Shown here: one piece after another, positions 23,641 to 35,900 of the stretch
Layout: each line of letters opens with the position of its first letter
Numbering within the stretch: position 1 is the stretch's first letter
NCBI GenBank assembly: GCA_030035585.1
Contig: CM057464.1
Coordinates: forward strand, 76,926,919 to 76,990,918
From: Dugong dugon
Taxonomy: Eukaryota; Chordata; Mammalia; Sirenia; Dugongidae
Length of the DNA stretch: 64,000 bases
Reading direction: 5' to 3'
Made by a program: the position numbers and the translations under genes
Notes under the pieces: generated by a model
What the model was told of the DNA's origin: nothing
What the model saw: only the letters and a program-made list of their open reading frames with translations
The model's database searches: none

Positions 23641-24037
23641 AAAGAACACACAGCCTGCCTGCTCAGACATAACCAAATAAAACAAAAACACAGGATGAAA
23701 CAAACAAATCTACAATCAATAAAATTTACGATCAAGAAAATAACTACTGTCCCAAAGACAGCAGACAATATCAAAACATTAAAAAAAAAAATAGGACAGA
23801 ATGGTTCTAGTAGGCATTCAAAATAAAACACCAGATGTCTTTCCAGTAGAAGAAAAGACACTAGAACTACCTGATAGGAAATTCAAATTTCTAATATTCA
23901 GAGCTATCCAAGAGTTGAAGCAAAAAGTAGAAAAAAATGAGGAAAAAATAAACAAATTCATGGAAAAGGTAGGAAAATTCATGGAAAATACAGAAAAAAA
24001 ACTGAAGGTATTCAGGAAAATAATATAGGAACAAAAT

Positions 24038-24079
<42 letters not shown>

Positions 24080-24842
24080 CATAACTAGAAATCGTGCAAA
24101 AACAACAATTAGAAATCCAAAAGATAAAGAACAAGATTTCAAAAATGGACAGTGTCATAGAAGGGCTGAGGAGCAGATTTGAAATGGTGGAAGACAGGGT
24201 CAGTGGAATTGAAGACAAACACTTGGATACAACTCTGTCTGAGGAAAAATTAAAAAACAAGAATGAAGAAAAATAAAGAGACCCTGAGAATTATGTGGGA
24301 TACAATCAAAAGCAAAAATCTACAAGTGAACGGAGTTCCAGAACGGAGAGAAAACAGAAGACACAGAGAGGATCATTGAAGAATTGCTGAGAGAAAACTT
24401 CCCCAATATCATGAAAGATGAAAAGCTGACCATCCAAGAAGCTCAACGAAACCCATATAGGATAGACCCCAAAAGAAAATCACCAAGGCATATCATAATC
24501 ACACTCGCTAAAACCAAAGACAAACAAAGAATCCTGAGAGCAGTTTGAGAAAAACAAAAAGTCACTTACAGAGGAGAAACAATAAGACTAAGCTCAGATT
24601 ATTCAGCAGAAAGCATGCAGGCAAGAAGGCAATGGGATGACATATATAAAGCTTTGAAAGAAAAAAATTGCCAGCCAAGAATAATATATCCTGCAAAACT
24701 CTCATTCAAATATGATGTTGAAATTAGGTCATTTCCAGATAAACAAAAATTAAGTGACTATGTAAAGACCAAACCAAACTTACAAGACTTATTAAAGGAA
24801 GTGCTTCGATCTGAGAACAAACAATATCAGACCATAGGCTGA
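23640..24842 (+). pseudogene. L1 ORF1 remnant
   Basis: This is the RNA-binding chaperone of L1, in pieces. A Lys/Glu-rich coiled-coil part lies at 23801-24028 and 24094-24276, and the conserved C-terminal domain at 24615-24842. The latter has RRQWDDIYKALKEKNCQPR, YPAKLSF and a DKQKL block. The true start is not clear; 23640 is estimated from the end of the 5'UTR. A run of 37 A bases at 24040-24076 interrupts the coiled coil, and an in-frame TGA lies near 24546. It is not functional. Confidence 0.88.
24040..24076 (+). repeat. A-run of 37 bases inside ORF1
   Basis: Uninterrupted adenines occur where the protein is Lys-rich (AAA/AAG codons). This is probably expansion of a short coding A-tract by slippage, and the sequencing length may be uncertain. 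Confidence 0.95.
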
Positions 24843-25162
24843 ATATAGGACACAGGATTGTACTAGCTAGATACCAACCTAAGAAATGAACTCTTAAGGA
24901 CTACGCAAAACCAAAAGAATTACAAAAGGGAACCAGAGAGGTTAATCTGTAAATTACAACAGCATCAAAACAATAAAAGAGGGAATAAACTGTGTAGATA
25001 TAGAACCTTCTAATGGAGAAGAAGTCAAGCAATACCAAGTAACAATAGACTGGTTCAAATCTAGGAAGATAAGGGTAAAATTCAAGGTGACCACAAAGAA
25101 AGTTAACAAACCTACTCATCAAAATAAAGAAGAAAAACATAAAGTCTCAGTAAAAACAAAAC

Positions 25163-25237
25163 CTACAAAAACAAAAGAAATGAAAAAAATTCCACAAACA
25201 AAAGGAACTCAGCACAGGAGAGCAAGAGGAACAAAAC
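25163..25237 (+). repeat. Left copy of a roughly 75-bp direct repeat flanking an L1 insertion
   Basis: CTACAAAAACAAAAGAAATG through CAGCACAGGAGAGCAAGAGG recurs at 26571-26646 with few differences. The two copies bracket the inserted segment. They belong to the host L1 sequence between ORF1 and ORF2. Confidence 0.85.
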
Positions 25238-26570
25238 TGGAGGACATCATGCTGAGTGAAATAAGTCAGTCACAAAAGGAAAAATATTGTATGAGACCTT
25301 TACTGTATAACTCATGTAAAAGTTTACACACAAAAAGAAACAATCTTTGTTGGTTACAAAGGATGGGAGGAGTGGGGGGGGTACTAGATAGATACATGGT
25401 AACTTTGGTGAAGGGTAAGACAGTACACATTACTGGGGAAGCCAGCACAACTTGTACAAGGAAAGGTCATGGAAGCTCCATAGGCACTTCCAAACTCCCT
25501 GAGGGACTGAATTGCTGGGCGGAGGGATGTGGGGACCATGGTCTTGGGGAACATCTAGCTCAATTGGCATAAGACAGTTTATAAAGACAATGTTCTACAT
25601 TCTACCTTCGTGAGTAGCGTCTGGGGTCTTAAAAGCCTGTGAGCAGCCATCTAAGATACTCCACTGGTCTTAGCCCTTCGGGAGCAAGGGAGAATGAAGA
25701 GAACAAGATACAAGGAAAAGATTAGTCCAAAGGACTAATGGACCACAGCTACCAAGGCCTCCACCAGAGTGAGTCCAGTACAACTAGATGGTGCCCAGCT
25801 CTGACCACTAACTGCTATGACCAGGATCACAATAGAGGGTCCTGGACAGAGCTGGAAATGGATATAGAACAGAATTATAACTCACAAAAGAAGACCAGAT
25901 TTACTGGCCTGACAGACTGGAGAAACACTGAGAGTATGGCCCCTGGACACCCTTTTAGCTCAGTGGTGAAGCCCCTCACGAAGTTCACCATTCAGCAGGG
26001 GATTGGACAGCCTCATAAAACAAAACAGGACTAATGAGGCACAGCAGTCCAGAAACAAGGACTAGAAGGCAAGAGGGGACAGGAAAGCTGGTGATAGGGA
26101 AGCCAAGGTTGAGAAGGGACATTGACATAAGCATATGTGTACTAACTATTTAATGTGAAACTATTTGTTCTGCAAACCTTCATCTAAGGTACAAAAAAAA
26201 AAAAGAATTATCTATGTGAGATCGAATTGACAATAGCAACTCAAAAGGTTTGATGGGAAGCCTAGGGGACAGTGAGTTGAAGATAATGGTGATAGAATAC
26301 TTTGGAAAAGGATAGTGAGAATAGCAGCATAACTGGAAGAATGTAATTGATGTCACTGAATTGTACATGTAGAAACTTTCAAAACAGTGTAACTTTGGCT
26401 ATGCATATTTTCACCAAAGAAAAGGTCCTCAAGGTCGAGAAGGGAGAGTGTTGACATTCCGTGGGGTTGTTAACCAATGTCATAAAACGATATGTGTACT
26501 GATTGTTTAATAAGAAACTATTTATCTCTAAACCTTCATCTAAAGTACAATAAGAACATTTTTTAAAAAT
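25238..26570 (+). mobile_element. Chimeric L1 3' end inserted in the host L1
   Basis: The first part, 25238-26203, is a 5'-truncated L1 3' end. It starts within the GGAGGACATCATGCTGAGTG block, homologous to 30432 onward, and finishes in an A-run (about 26191-26202). Then come 224 bp of different sequence and a second L1 tail at 26428-26564 (GAGAAGGGAGAGTGTTGACA to CATCTAAAGTACAATAAG). The whole is framed by direct repeats of about 75 bp. One reading is a truncated L1 that carried 3' flanking DNA ending at another L1's polyadenylation signal. Confidence 0.7.
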
Positions 26571-26646
26571 CTACAAAAACAAAAGAAATGAAAAAAAAAA
26601 GTCCACAAACAAAAGCAATTCAGCACAGGAGAGTAAGAGGAGCAAA
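26571..26646 (+). repeat. Right copy of the roughly 75-bp direct repeat
   Basis: This matches 25163-25237. After it, host L1 sequence resumes and leads straight into ORF2. Confidence 0.85.
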
Positions 26647-26659
26647 GAAAACATCAGCA

Positions 26660-29600
26660 CCACAAAAAAAAAGCACTACAAAATGACAGCAATAAATTAA
26701 CACCTATCAATAATTACACTGAATGTAAGTGGTCTAAATGCACCCATAAAGAGACAGAGAGTGATAGAATGGATTAAAACAAACAGGATCCAACAATATG
26801 CTGTCTACAAGAGACACACCTTAACAACAAAGATGTAAATCTGTAAATAATCAAAGGATGGAAAAAACTATACCAAGGAAACAGCTACCAAAAAAGAGCA
26901 GGAGTGATAAAACTAACCTCAGATAAAATAGACTTTAAAACAAAATCTTCCATAAAAGACAAAGAAAGGCACTATATAATGATTAAAAGGATGATCCATC
27001 ATGAAAACATAGCCAGGGCTCCAAAATACATAAAACAAACTCTAACAGCACTGTAAAGGGAAATTGACAGATCCACAATAATAGTAGGAGACTTCAACAC
27101 ACTGCTCTCGGTAAAGGACAGAACATCTAGAAAGAAACTCAACAAAAATAAAAAAGACCTAAAGGGTACAATCAGCCAACTTGACCTCATAGACATGGAT
27201 AGAATGCTTTACCAAATGGCTGAAAAGTACACATTCTTTTCTAATGCACATGGAATGTTCTCCAGAATAGCCCATATATTAGGCCATAGAGCAACCCTCA
27301 AAAAAATCCAAAACATTGAGATAATACAGAAAATCTTACCTGACCACAACACCATCAAAGTAGAAATTAACCATGGTAAGGGCAAGGAAAAAAATCAATT
27401 ACATGGAAACTCAACACACTGCTTAAAAACCACTGTGTAATAGAAAAAATCAGAGATGGAATCAAAAAATTCCTAGAATCAAACGAGAATGAAAACACAT
27501 CACTCCAAAACCTTTGGGACACAGTAAAGGCAGTCCTCAGAGGTCAATTTCTAGCAATAGATGCAGACTTCAAAAAAGAAGGGACAAAATCAAAACAATA
27601 GTACACAATTTGAACAAACACAAAGAGAACAGCAAAAGCAGCCTACAGCCACCAGAAGAAAGGAAATAATAAAAATCAGAGCAGAAATAAATGAAATAGA
27701 GACTAGAAAAACAATAAAAAGAACCAACAAAACCAAAAGTTGGTTCTTTGAAAGGATCAACAAAATTGACAAACCACCAGCCAAACTGACAAAAGTAAAA
27801 CAGGAGAGGATGCAAATAACCCAAATAAGAAACGAAATGGGGGACATTACAACAGACCCAACAGAAATAAAAAGGATCATAACAGAGTATTATGAAAAAC
27901 TATACTCCAACAAATTTGAAAACCTAGAGGAAATGGACAAATTTCTAGAAACATATTACCTACCCAAACTAACACAAAGTGATGTTGAAAATCTGAACAG
28001 ACCCATAATAAGAAAAGAGATTGAAAGGTAATTAAAAAACTCCCAACAACAACAAAAAAAAAACCTGGCCCGGATGGTTTCACTGGAGAATTCTACCAAA
28101 TATTCAGAGAAGAGCTTACATCGGTACTACTCAAACTCTTTCAGAACATAGAAAAGGAAGCGGTACTTCTGAATTCATTCTATGAAGCCAGCATAACCCT
28201 AATACCAAAACCAGGCAAAGACACCACAAAAAAAGAGAATTACAGACCAACATCCCTCATGAATATAGATGCAAAAATTCTCAACAAAATTCTAGCCAGC
28301 AGATTTAAGCATCGTATCAAAAAAAATAATAATACACTACAACCAAGTAAGATTCATACCAGGTGTGCAAGGATGGTTCAACAGTAGATAGTTAATCAGC
28401 ACAATCCACCACATAAATGAAAGGAAAGAAAAGAAATCACATGATCATCTCAACTAATGCAGAAAAGACATTCAGAAAAGTCCAACACTCATTCCTGATA
28501 AAAACTCTCAATAAAATAAATACAGAAGGGAAATTTCTCAAAATAATAAAGGACATCTATGCAAAACCAACAGCCAACATCATTCTTAATGGAGAGAGGC
28601 TGAAAATATTCCCCTTGAGGACAGGAACAAGACATGGATGCCCTTTATCACCATTCCTATTTAACATTGTGCTGGAAGTCCTAGCTAAAGCAATCAGGCA
28701 AGAAAAAGAAATAAAGGGCATCCAATTTGGTAATAAAGAAGTTAAACTGTCCCTATTTGCAGATGATATGATACATATCATATACAGAGAAAACCCAAAA
28801 GACTCCATGAGGAAACTACTGGAACTAAGAGAAACATTCAGCAGAGTAGCAGGATACAAGATAAAAATACGGTTGGATTCCTATATACCAATAAAGAGAA
28901 CGATGGATTCCTATATACCAGTAAAGAGAATGATGAAAAGGAAATCAGGAAAACAATACTATTTATAATAGCCCCTAAAAAGATAAAATACTTAGTAATA
29001 AATCTAACCAGGGATGTAAAAGACCTATACAAAGAAAACTACAAAACACTACTGCAAGAAAGCAAAAGAGATATACATAAATGGAAAAACATACCATGCT
29101 CATGGACAGGTAGACTCAACATTGTGAAAATGAAAATTCTCCCCAAAGCAAATTACAAATACAATGCAATCCCGATCCAAATACCAAAAATATTCTTTAA
29201 AGAGATGGAAAAAACAATCATTAACTTTATATGGAAAGGGAAGAAACAGCAGATAAGTAAAGCACAACTGAAGAGAAGACTAAAGTAGGAGGACTCACAC
29301 TACCTGACGTCAGAACCTAATATACAGCTACAGTAGTCAAAACAGCCTGATACTGGTACAATGACAGATACATGGACCAATGGAACAGAATAGAGAACCC
29401 AGATGTAAATACACCCACCTATCATCACCTGATCTTCAAGAAGGGCCAAAAGACCATCGAATGGGGGAAAAGACAATCTCTTTTAATAAATGGTGCTAGA
29501 AAAAATGGATGCCTATCTTCAAAAAAATGAAACAGGACCCATACCTCACATCATACACAAAAACTAATTCAAAATGGATCAAAGACCTAAATATAAAGCC

Positions 29601-30250
29601 AAAACTATAAAGTTCATAGAAGAAAAAATAGGATCAAATCTAGAGGCCCTAATACACTGCATTAACAGGATATAAACCATAACCAACAACACACAAACTC
29701 CAGAAGATAATCTAGATAACTGGGATCTTCTAAAAATTAAACACTTTCACTCATCAAGAGATTTCACCAAAAGAGTAAAAAGAGAACCTACAGACTGGGA
29801 AAAAATGTTTGGCTGTTACAAATCAGAGAAAGGTCTACTATCTAAAATCTACAGGAAAAACCAACACCTCTACAACAAAAAGACAAATAATCCAATTTAA
29901 AAATGGACAAAGGAAATGAACAGACACTTCACCAAAGAAGATATTCAAGTGGCTAACAGACACTTGAGGAAATGCTCGCGATCACTAGCCATTAGAGAAA
30001 TGCAAATCAAAACCAAAATGATATATCATCTCACTCCAGCATTACTGGGACAAATGAAAAAAACAGAAAATAACAAGTGTTGAAGAATCTGCAGGGAAAT
30101 TGAACTCTTATGCACTGCTGGTGGGAGTGTAAAATGGTAGAACTATTTTGGAAAACGATATGGTGCTTCGTTAGAATGCTAGAAATAAAAATACCATATG
30201 ATCCAGCAAGCCCACTCCTAGGAATATATCCTAGATAAATAAGAGTCGTC
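26660..30250 (+). pseudogene. L1 ORF2 remnant (endonuclease and reverse transcriptase)
   Basis: The endonuclease part (about 26690-27440) retains VGDFNT near 27086 and a PDHN block near 27343 in place of the usual SDH. The longest reverse transcriptase frame (28417-28968) has [14 protein letters not shown] and an intact FADD catalytic motif at 28756-28767. The finger/palm upstream lies at 27561-28031. The C-terminal region runs to about 30250 in broken frames. Stops and frameshifts throughout make it non-functional. A 30-bp unit is duplicated in frame at 28875-28934. Confidence 0.9.
28875..28934 (+). repeat. 30-bp in-frame tandem duplication in ORF2
   Basis: Two 30-bp units begin GGATTCCTATATACCA at 28875 and 28905 and differ at only a few bases. 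The period keeps the reading frame and adds ten residues (DSYIPI/VKR-type) just after the palm domain. It is absent at the corresponding place in the minus-strand L1. Confidence 0.85.
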
Positions 30251-31452
30251 ACACGAGTAGACATATGCACACACACTCATGTTCATTGCAGCATTGTTCA
30301 CAATACCAAGAAGATGGAAACAACCTAAATGCCCATCAATAGAGGAATGGATAAACAAACTACGGTATATACACACAATGGAGTATTATGCAATGATAAA
30401 GAACAAGGATGAATCTGGGAAGCATCTCATAACATGGATGAATCTGGAGGACATTATGCTGAGTGAAATAAGTCAATCACAAAAGGACAAATATTGTATG
30501 AGGCCACTGCTGTAAAAACTCATGAAAAGTTTTACAAACAAAAAGAAACAATCTTTGATGGTTATGAAGAAGAGGAGGGGTGAGGATGGAAAAACACTAA
30601 ATAGACAATAGATAAGTGGCAACTTTGGTGAAGGGTAAGACAGTACACAATACTGGGGAAGCCAGCACAAGTTGTACAAGGCAATGTCATAGAAGCTCCA
30701 TAGACACATCAAAACTCCCTGCGGGACCAAATTACTGGGCTGAGGGCTGTGGGGTCCATGGTCTCAGGAGCTTCTAGATTGATTGGCATAACATAGTTTA
30801 TAAAGAAAATGTCCTACATTCTACTTTGGTGAGTAGCATCCGAGGTCTTAAAAGCCTATGTTCGGCCATCTCAGATACTCCACTGGTCTCACCCCTTCGG
30901 GAGCAAGGGAAAATGAAGAAAACAAGACACAAGGGAAAGATTATTCCAAAGGACTAATGGATCACAACTACCACAGCCTCCACCAGACTGAGTCCAGTAC
31001 AACTAGTTGGTGTCCGGCTACCACCACTGACTGCCCTGACAAGGATCACAATACAGCGTCCCAGACAGAGCTGGAGGAAAATGTAGAGCAAAATTCTAAC
31101 TCACAAAAAGAGACCAGATTTACTGCTCCGACAGAGACTGGAGAAATCCTGAGGAAATGGCCCCTGGACAACCTTTTAGCTCAGTAATGAAGTCACTCCC
31201 GAGGTTTACCCTTCAGCCAAAGATTAGACAGCCCCATAAAACAAAACGAGACTAAAGGGGCACACAAGCCCAGGGGCAAGGATTAGAAGGCAGGAGGGGA
31301 CAAGAAAGCTGGTAATAGGGAACCCAAGGTTGAGAAGGGAGAGTTTTGACATGTTGTGGGGTTATTAACTAACGTCATAAAACAATATGTGTACTAAGTG
31401 TTTAATGAGAAGCTAGTTTGTTCTATAAACCTTCATCTAAAGTACAATAAAA
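30251..31452 (+). other. L1 3'UTR and poly(A)
   Basis: The 3' untranslated region of the plus-strand L1 includes GGACATTATGCTGAGTGAAA and AACCTTCATCTAAAG. It ends in ACAATAAAAAAAATC, which contains an AATAAA signal. Homologous 3'UTR sequence is found at 25238-26203 and, inverted, at 13922-14217. Confidence 0.85.
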
Positions 31453-31860
31453 AAAATCTAGATTGATTTTCATGCTCTGACCTAAAGGAAGCCACAGGTT
31501 ATATATATATATATATGTATCTAAATATATGTATATAGAGATACATGTCCACATATATATACTGCTTTTGAAAAGATATTGCAAAACCATATGACCTTCA
31601 GTCTACACTAACTTATGAAAAGATATGTGCTATTTGATACCAGGGGCTACAACGGGGTGGTGGTGGCAGATTTTCCAGAGATTGCTGAATTTCACTGCAC
31701 ACATCTAAACAGTTAAAGTCATGTCTCAGATAATCTGGTGAGTAGCAACAGCAAAATTAAATCTTCCCCAAATTAAAATAGAAAAAGAAAAAAATAGTAA
31801 TCATATGACTATTAAATTAGGAGGAAGTTCCCACATCCAAACTTTTTGAAAAAAATGGTT
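31453..31860. other. No gene; TA microsatellite
   Basis: This is AT-rich sequence with a TA/TATG simple repeat at about 31499-31560. No coding frame was found. Confidence 0.5.
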
Positions 31861-32060
31861 GGAATAGTATTAGATCACAGTCAGAAGATCTGGGTTTGAG
31901 CTCGTTCTCTTTCTAGCTATGTGACTTTGGGCAAGTTGGTTAGCATATCTGAGCTCAGGTCTCTCATCTGTAACGTTGGAATAATACCAGTATCACCAGG
32001 CAAACAGAATGGTTTAGAAACATGAAAGAACATTGTACGTAAACATGTTGTATAAACATA
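31861..32060 (+). mobile_element. MIR SINE
   Basis: GAAGATCTGGGTTTGAG, CTAGCTATGTGACTTTGGGC and CTCTCATCTGTAACG are in consensus MIR order. The copy is diverged, with ends approximate. Confidence 0.85.
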
Positions 32061-33180
32061 AAAAAGAATGTATTATTATACTACTAAACCCATTCAATGT
32101 CTCTAAGCAGACCCAAAGCTTTGCCAAATTTTAATGAGCTGGAATGTAGGTTATTTTATTTTATTTGTAATAGGTCTAGAAGTAGATGTGTTTGAAGCGT
32201 ATTCTCCCTCATTTTCTTTTTTATTCTGAGAATTATTTTTATGAGAATGAATGGAATCCTTGAACATTTTTGCTTACATTACCTCATTCTAGTTATACCT
32301 TTTATCACAGGCATGAAGGTGACTTTGCAAGAAGAACCTACTGAATTCCACATTTGGGAGATTATCTACTGTAGTGAAAATAAATTATCAAAATCAGAAA
32401 ACAATGTGTTGATTTTCTTCCTGTGACAATCTGAGAAGTGTTAAGTGAGAAGATTACTCCTTTTATTCCCTCTATTTGTTCCTATTCTAGTTTATGAACA
32501 TAATGATGGTGAGGAATTATACTAAAATCACCCATTTTGATGCTTCCTTAGGTACATTATTTCTTTACTATTTTGGAAGCTTAGAATTGAATACAAGTTT
32601 CTTTAAATGACATATATATATTTCCTTATTCCATTTAATTTAATTCTACAATGCTCCCCCTTCTAAAAAGAATATTGTAAAATCAGAAAATATGAGTTAT
32701 AACTCTTTCAGATATACTTTAAAATAAAATGTTAGATTTACTACCTTGCTAATCAAGTTGATTTAAATATATCCATAAATTTTCACAAGTACTCTTGAAA
32801 AAGTTTGCTTTTTTATAATAATATTGATAATTTTGTTAGTGTTGCTGGCATACACATTGTGTTATATTTTTCTTAAAGCAGGCACAGTTGGAATTACACA
32901 TATTTCTAAATAATATTTATTTTTATAATAGCATTGCATGCACATCTTTTTTAAAAGTGAAATAACATTAAAAAGTTTATAACCAAAACCAGCTGAATCT
33001 GATTCACTTCTCTTTCCTGGTAAGAGGGAGACGGTTCTTCCCAACGGTGGGGCACTTTCAGTATTCATATTTCTAAACAATAAGCTAATGCTCTAGTTTC
33101 TAACGTCTCCATTTTAACATTATTTGTTGTCTTCTAGTGTGATACTAGAAGATTTTGTTCCTTTATACTGTAACCACTTT
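32061..33180. other. No gene recognised
   Basis: This is AT-rich sequence with open frames up to 72 codons and no recognisable motif. No repeat was identified. Confidence 0.4.
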
Positions 33181-33708
33181 GCCTTCTCCCCATACCTCAA
33201 TTTTGTTTAATTTTTTTTGTTTTTTGTTTTGCTGAGCTGAACAGTATATATTTTTATTTTCTTTCTTGTACAATTTTTGTCTGGCATTTGCCTTTTTTTT
33301 TTGCAATCACTAATTTTTCCTTTTCCTCAATTTTAATTTTTTGCATGCTCCCCAACTGCTTCTTAATGTAATTTTCTATAGGGCTGAACCCATTAAATAA
33401 TCTGTCAGTCACAGTTCATTTTCCTAGAAACAGCGCTCCTGGATACCTCCTTCTTCCTGTGCAAGTCTTAGACCAGTTACTCTCTAGGCCTGCTTTACAA
33501 CTTTTTTTTTTCTTTTCATGGTCCTGAGCATTCCCTTTGCCTTTCTCTTGTGCTGAGTCTCCAGTTTCCTGGATTCTATTATTTCTCTTTCGTGATTTTA
33601 CATCCTAAATTGGATGCTGTATATTCTTCAATATCTTCTACTCAAAGGATGTATGGGATGTAAATGTTGGAAGTATTTCATGTCTAAGAATATTTTTATT
33701 TCACCCTC

Positions 33709-34309
33709 TGTCTTAGTTACCTAGTGTTACTGCAACAGAAATACCACAAGTGGGTGGCTTTAAAGAAGAGAAATTCATTTTCTTACAGTTCTGGAGGCTA
33801 AAGTTCAAATCAGGGTCTCAGCCATGTTGATTCCTTCTGTGATCCTCTCTCCTAGCTCTGGTGTCTAACCAGTGATTTTCGGCATTCCTTTGCTTATAGT
33901 TGATCCTCACATGTCTGTCTTCCCTGTGTGCATGCCTGTGTGTCTATTCTGGTCCTTTCGTAACTCAGAAGTGATTAGGTTTAGGATCCACCCTACACTG
34001 GTATGACCAATTAATTGATTACATTATGGAATATGATTAGGTTACATTATGGAAGATGATTACATTGTATTCATTATATTACATTGCATTACATTACATT
34101 GTGCTGCACTGCACTGCATGCACTGCACTGCACGCACTGCACTGCACTACACTGCACTAGATTACATTACATTATGAAAGGTAATCTGCTCTACCCAAGA
34201 CCAACTGATTTAGTCATGTATAGCTACTCCATCACTAGACTAGCATTTGCCCAAACCACTGGGAACCATAGACTAGCCAAGTTGACACATAACATAAAAT
34301 TAACCATCA
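33709..34309 (-). mobile_element. MaLR-type LTR, minus strand
   Basis: It starts TGTCTTAGTTACCTAGTG and contains ACAGAAATACCACAAGTGGG, as in 57386-57954. It ends near TTAACCATCA. Flanks CCCTC and CATTC are a poor target-duplication match. A simple repeat has expanded inside it. Confidence 0.75.
34074..34175. repeat. (ACTGC)n/(TTACA)n simple repeat inside the LTR
   Basis: Irregular pentamers of the TTACA and CACTGC types are repeated over about 100 bp. Corresponding LTR copies lack it, so it arose locally. The 101-codon open frame over it (34084-34389) is an artefact. Confidence 0.85.
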
Positions 34310-34865
34310 CATTCTCATCCTTGATTAATGGTTTGTCTGCAAAAATCTCATTTCCTTTCAGAACTTGTTTTAAATCCCTGGTGCTCTGAAATTCTAGGTA
34401 GATATGCCCTGACGTGCATCTTTTTACACTCTTTTGTGGACACTCAATGGGCTCTAAATCTGGAGCACGTGTCTGTTAGCACAAGGTAATATTCTTATAC
34501 AATTTCTTAAATCATTTTCCTACAGTTTTTCCTGTGTTCTCTTTTAGGAAGACCTAAATGTCAGCCATTACATATCATGGAATTAGTCTCTAATTTTTGT
34601 ATGTTTTTCTTTCTTCTTTCCATTTCTTTATCTTTTTGTTCTACTTTTTCTTTTTTTTGGTGAGATTTTCTCAAAATCTTCTATCTTCTAATCATTCCAT
34701 TGATTTTTAAATGTATTTCATCTGTATTTCTAAAATGTTTTATTTAGAATAGCATCCCACTTTTGCTGCATAGATATAATATTTTATGTTCTGGGATGTT
34801 AATTTTAATTTTTTTGTCATTTTATTCTGTTCACTCTATTATCTGTGTTGCCTCATATTTCCCCC

Positions 34866-34867
<2 letters not shown>

Positions 34868-34911
<44 letters not shown>
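34868..34911. repeat. (TG)n microsatellite
   Basis: About 21 uninterrupted TG units. Short Cys/Val and Thr/His repeat frames here are artefacts. Confidence 0.97.
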
Positions 34912-34912
<1 letters not shown>

Positions 34913-35115
34913 ATTTTGATGTCCATCTTTCCACTAGGAGCTTTTCTCAAATATTTGATATATTTGGGTGACTGTGAGTGAGTCACTAAGATGCCATTGG
35001 AGTCGTGCGCTTGAGGATGGCTGTGTACTAAAGACTTGATAGGAGTGATATTGGTGAATTTTCCAGATTTTGGCTCTTGGGACATTCTCGAATGCCAGTG
35101 CCTGCATTTCTTTAA

Positions 35116-35302
35116 GAAGTCCTGGTGGCGTAGCGGTTAAAGCTCCAGGATGCTAACCAAAAGGTAGGCAGTTGAAACCCACCAGCCCCCACTCTGCAGG
35201 AGAAAGACTGTAAAGATTTACAACCTTAGATATCAATGGAACAGTTCTACTCTGCCCTATAGGGTTACTATGAGTCTAAATTGCCTTGATGGCAGTGGGT
35301 TT
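35116..35302 (+). mobile_element. AfroSINE
   Basis: GAAGTCCTGGTGGCGTAGCG opens the tRNA-like head, followed by TGCTAACCAAAAGGTAGGCA. CTACTCTGCCCTATAGGG leads into a body ending GATGGCAGTGGGTTT. CATTTCTTTAA before it and CATTTGTCTTTTA after it may be an imperfect target duplication. Confidence 0.93.
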
Positions 35303-35900
35303 CATTTGTCTTTTAGTGTTTCCTTCTCTGATTTTTTAGTTACTGCATAAACCACTCCCCTATTCTCCTGTTTCAGGGGCAGGCCCGGTTACAGGCTAGG
35401 GATGGTAGTAGGAGCCTGAGCATTAGGTATGTAATCATCTGTGGAATCCCATGTTTTCAGTCCCAAGTCTCACTCCCAAGTCTCACTGTGCTTGGTATCT
35501 CGGTGTCCATCACCTATCTTACTCAATTCACCTTGGGATGAGGGTGACCTCAGGTCCCCTATGCATGGGAAAGAAGTGGCCACTACTTAGGTGGGGTTGG
35601 GGTGAGAAGGAATGAGAAGTCCTTGGGATCAGTCCTGTTCTGTCCAGCCCTGGGTCTCCCCCTCTCCTTCTGTGGTATCTGGTATCTCCAACAACTTTGT
35701 CTTTTAGGGGTTTTCAGCAGGGAATTGGGGACAATGGCTTGTCTCTCATAGCTGCCTCTTTCTTTAGACATTTGATTTATTCTTTCTCTGCTCTCCTACT
35801 TCAGTTATCTCTCAGTTTTCCATCTTCCAGAATTTTCTTGATGTCTCTTCCTGATGCCTCTCTTGTTCTCTTCATTCTTGCAAGTTTGTATCACCTTTAA

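Larger units (their letters stand above)
21776..31452 (+). mobile_element. Full-length-type L1, plus strand, with internal insertion
   Basis: The element starts near CAGAGGCAGAGCCAGCATGG, similar to the 5' end of L1 promoters. It contains a long repeated 5'UTR, an ORF1 remnant, an ORF2 remnant and a 3'UTR ending in an A-run near 31446. A 1.33-kb foreign L1 3' segment (25238-26570) sits between ORF1 and ORF2. Without it the element is about 8.3 kb, longer than a human L1 mainly because of the 2-kb 5'UTR. No target duplication was found, so the ends are approximate. Frameshifts and stops in both ORFs make it inactive. Confidence 0.88.
33181..35900 (-). mobile_element. Very old L1/HAL1-like sequence, ORF1 side, interrupted
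   Basis: Read on the minus strand, blocks on both sides of the LTR at 33709-34309 follow the order of old L1/HAL1 ORF1. These include the stretches around 33560-33700, 34350-34460 (TCCCTGGTGCTCTGAAATTC) and 34600-34700. The sequence is very diverged and no frame is open. An AfroSINE (35116-35302), a TG microsatellite and a MaLR LTR have been added. The part after 35320 may be its 5'UTR but this is weak. Confidence 0.45.

Noticed and set aside
23891-24260. Minus-strand open frames with long Phe runs
   Set aside because: They are the reverse translation of the 37-A run and the L1 ORF1 coding strand.
34763-35085. Open frames with Cys/Val or Thr/His runs
   Set aside because: They are translations of the TG microsatellite at 34868-34911.
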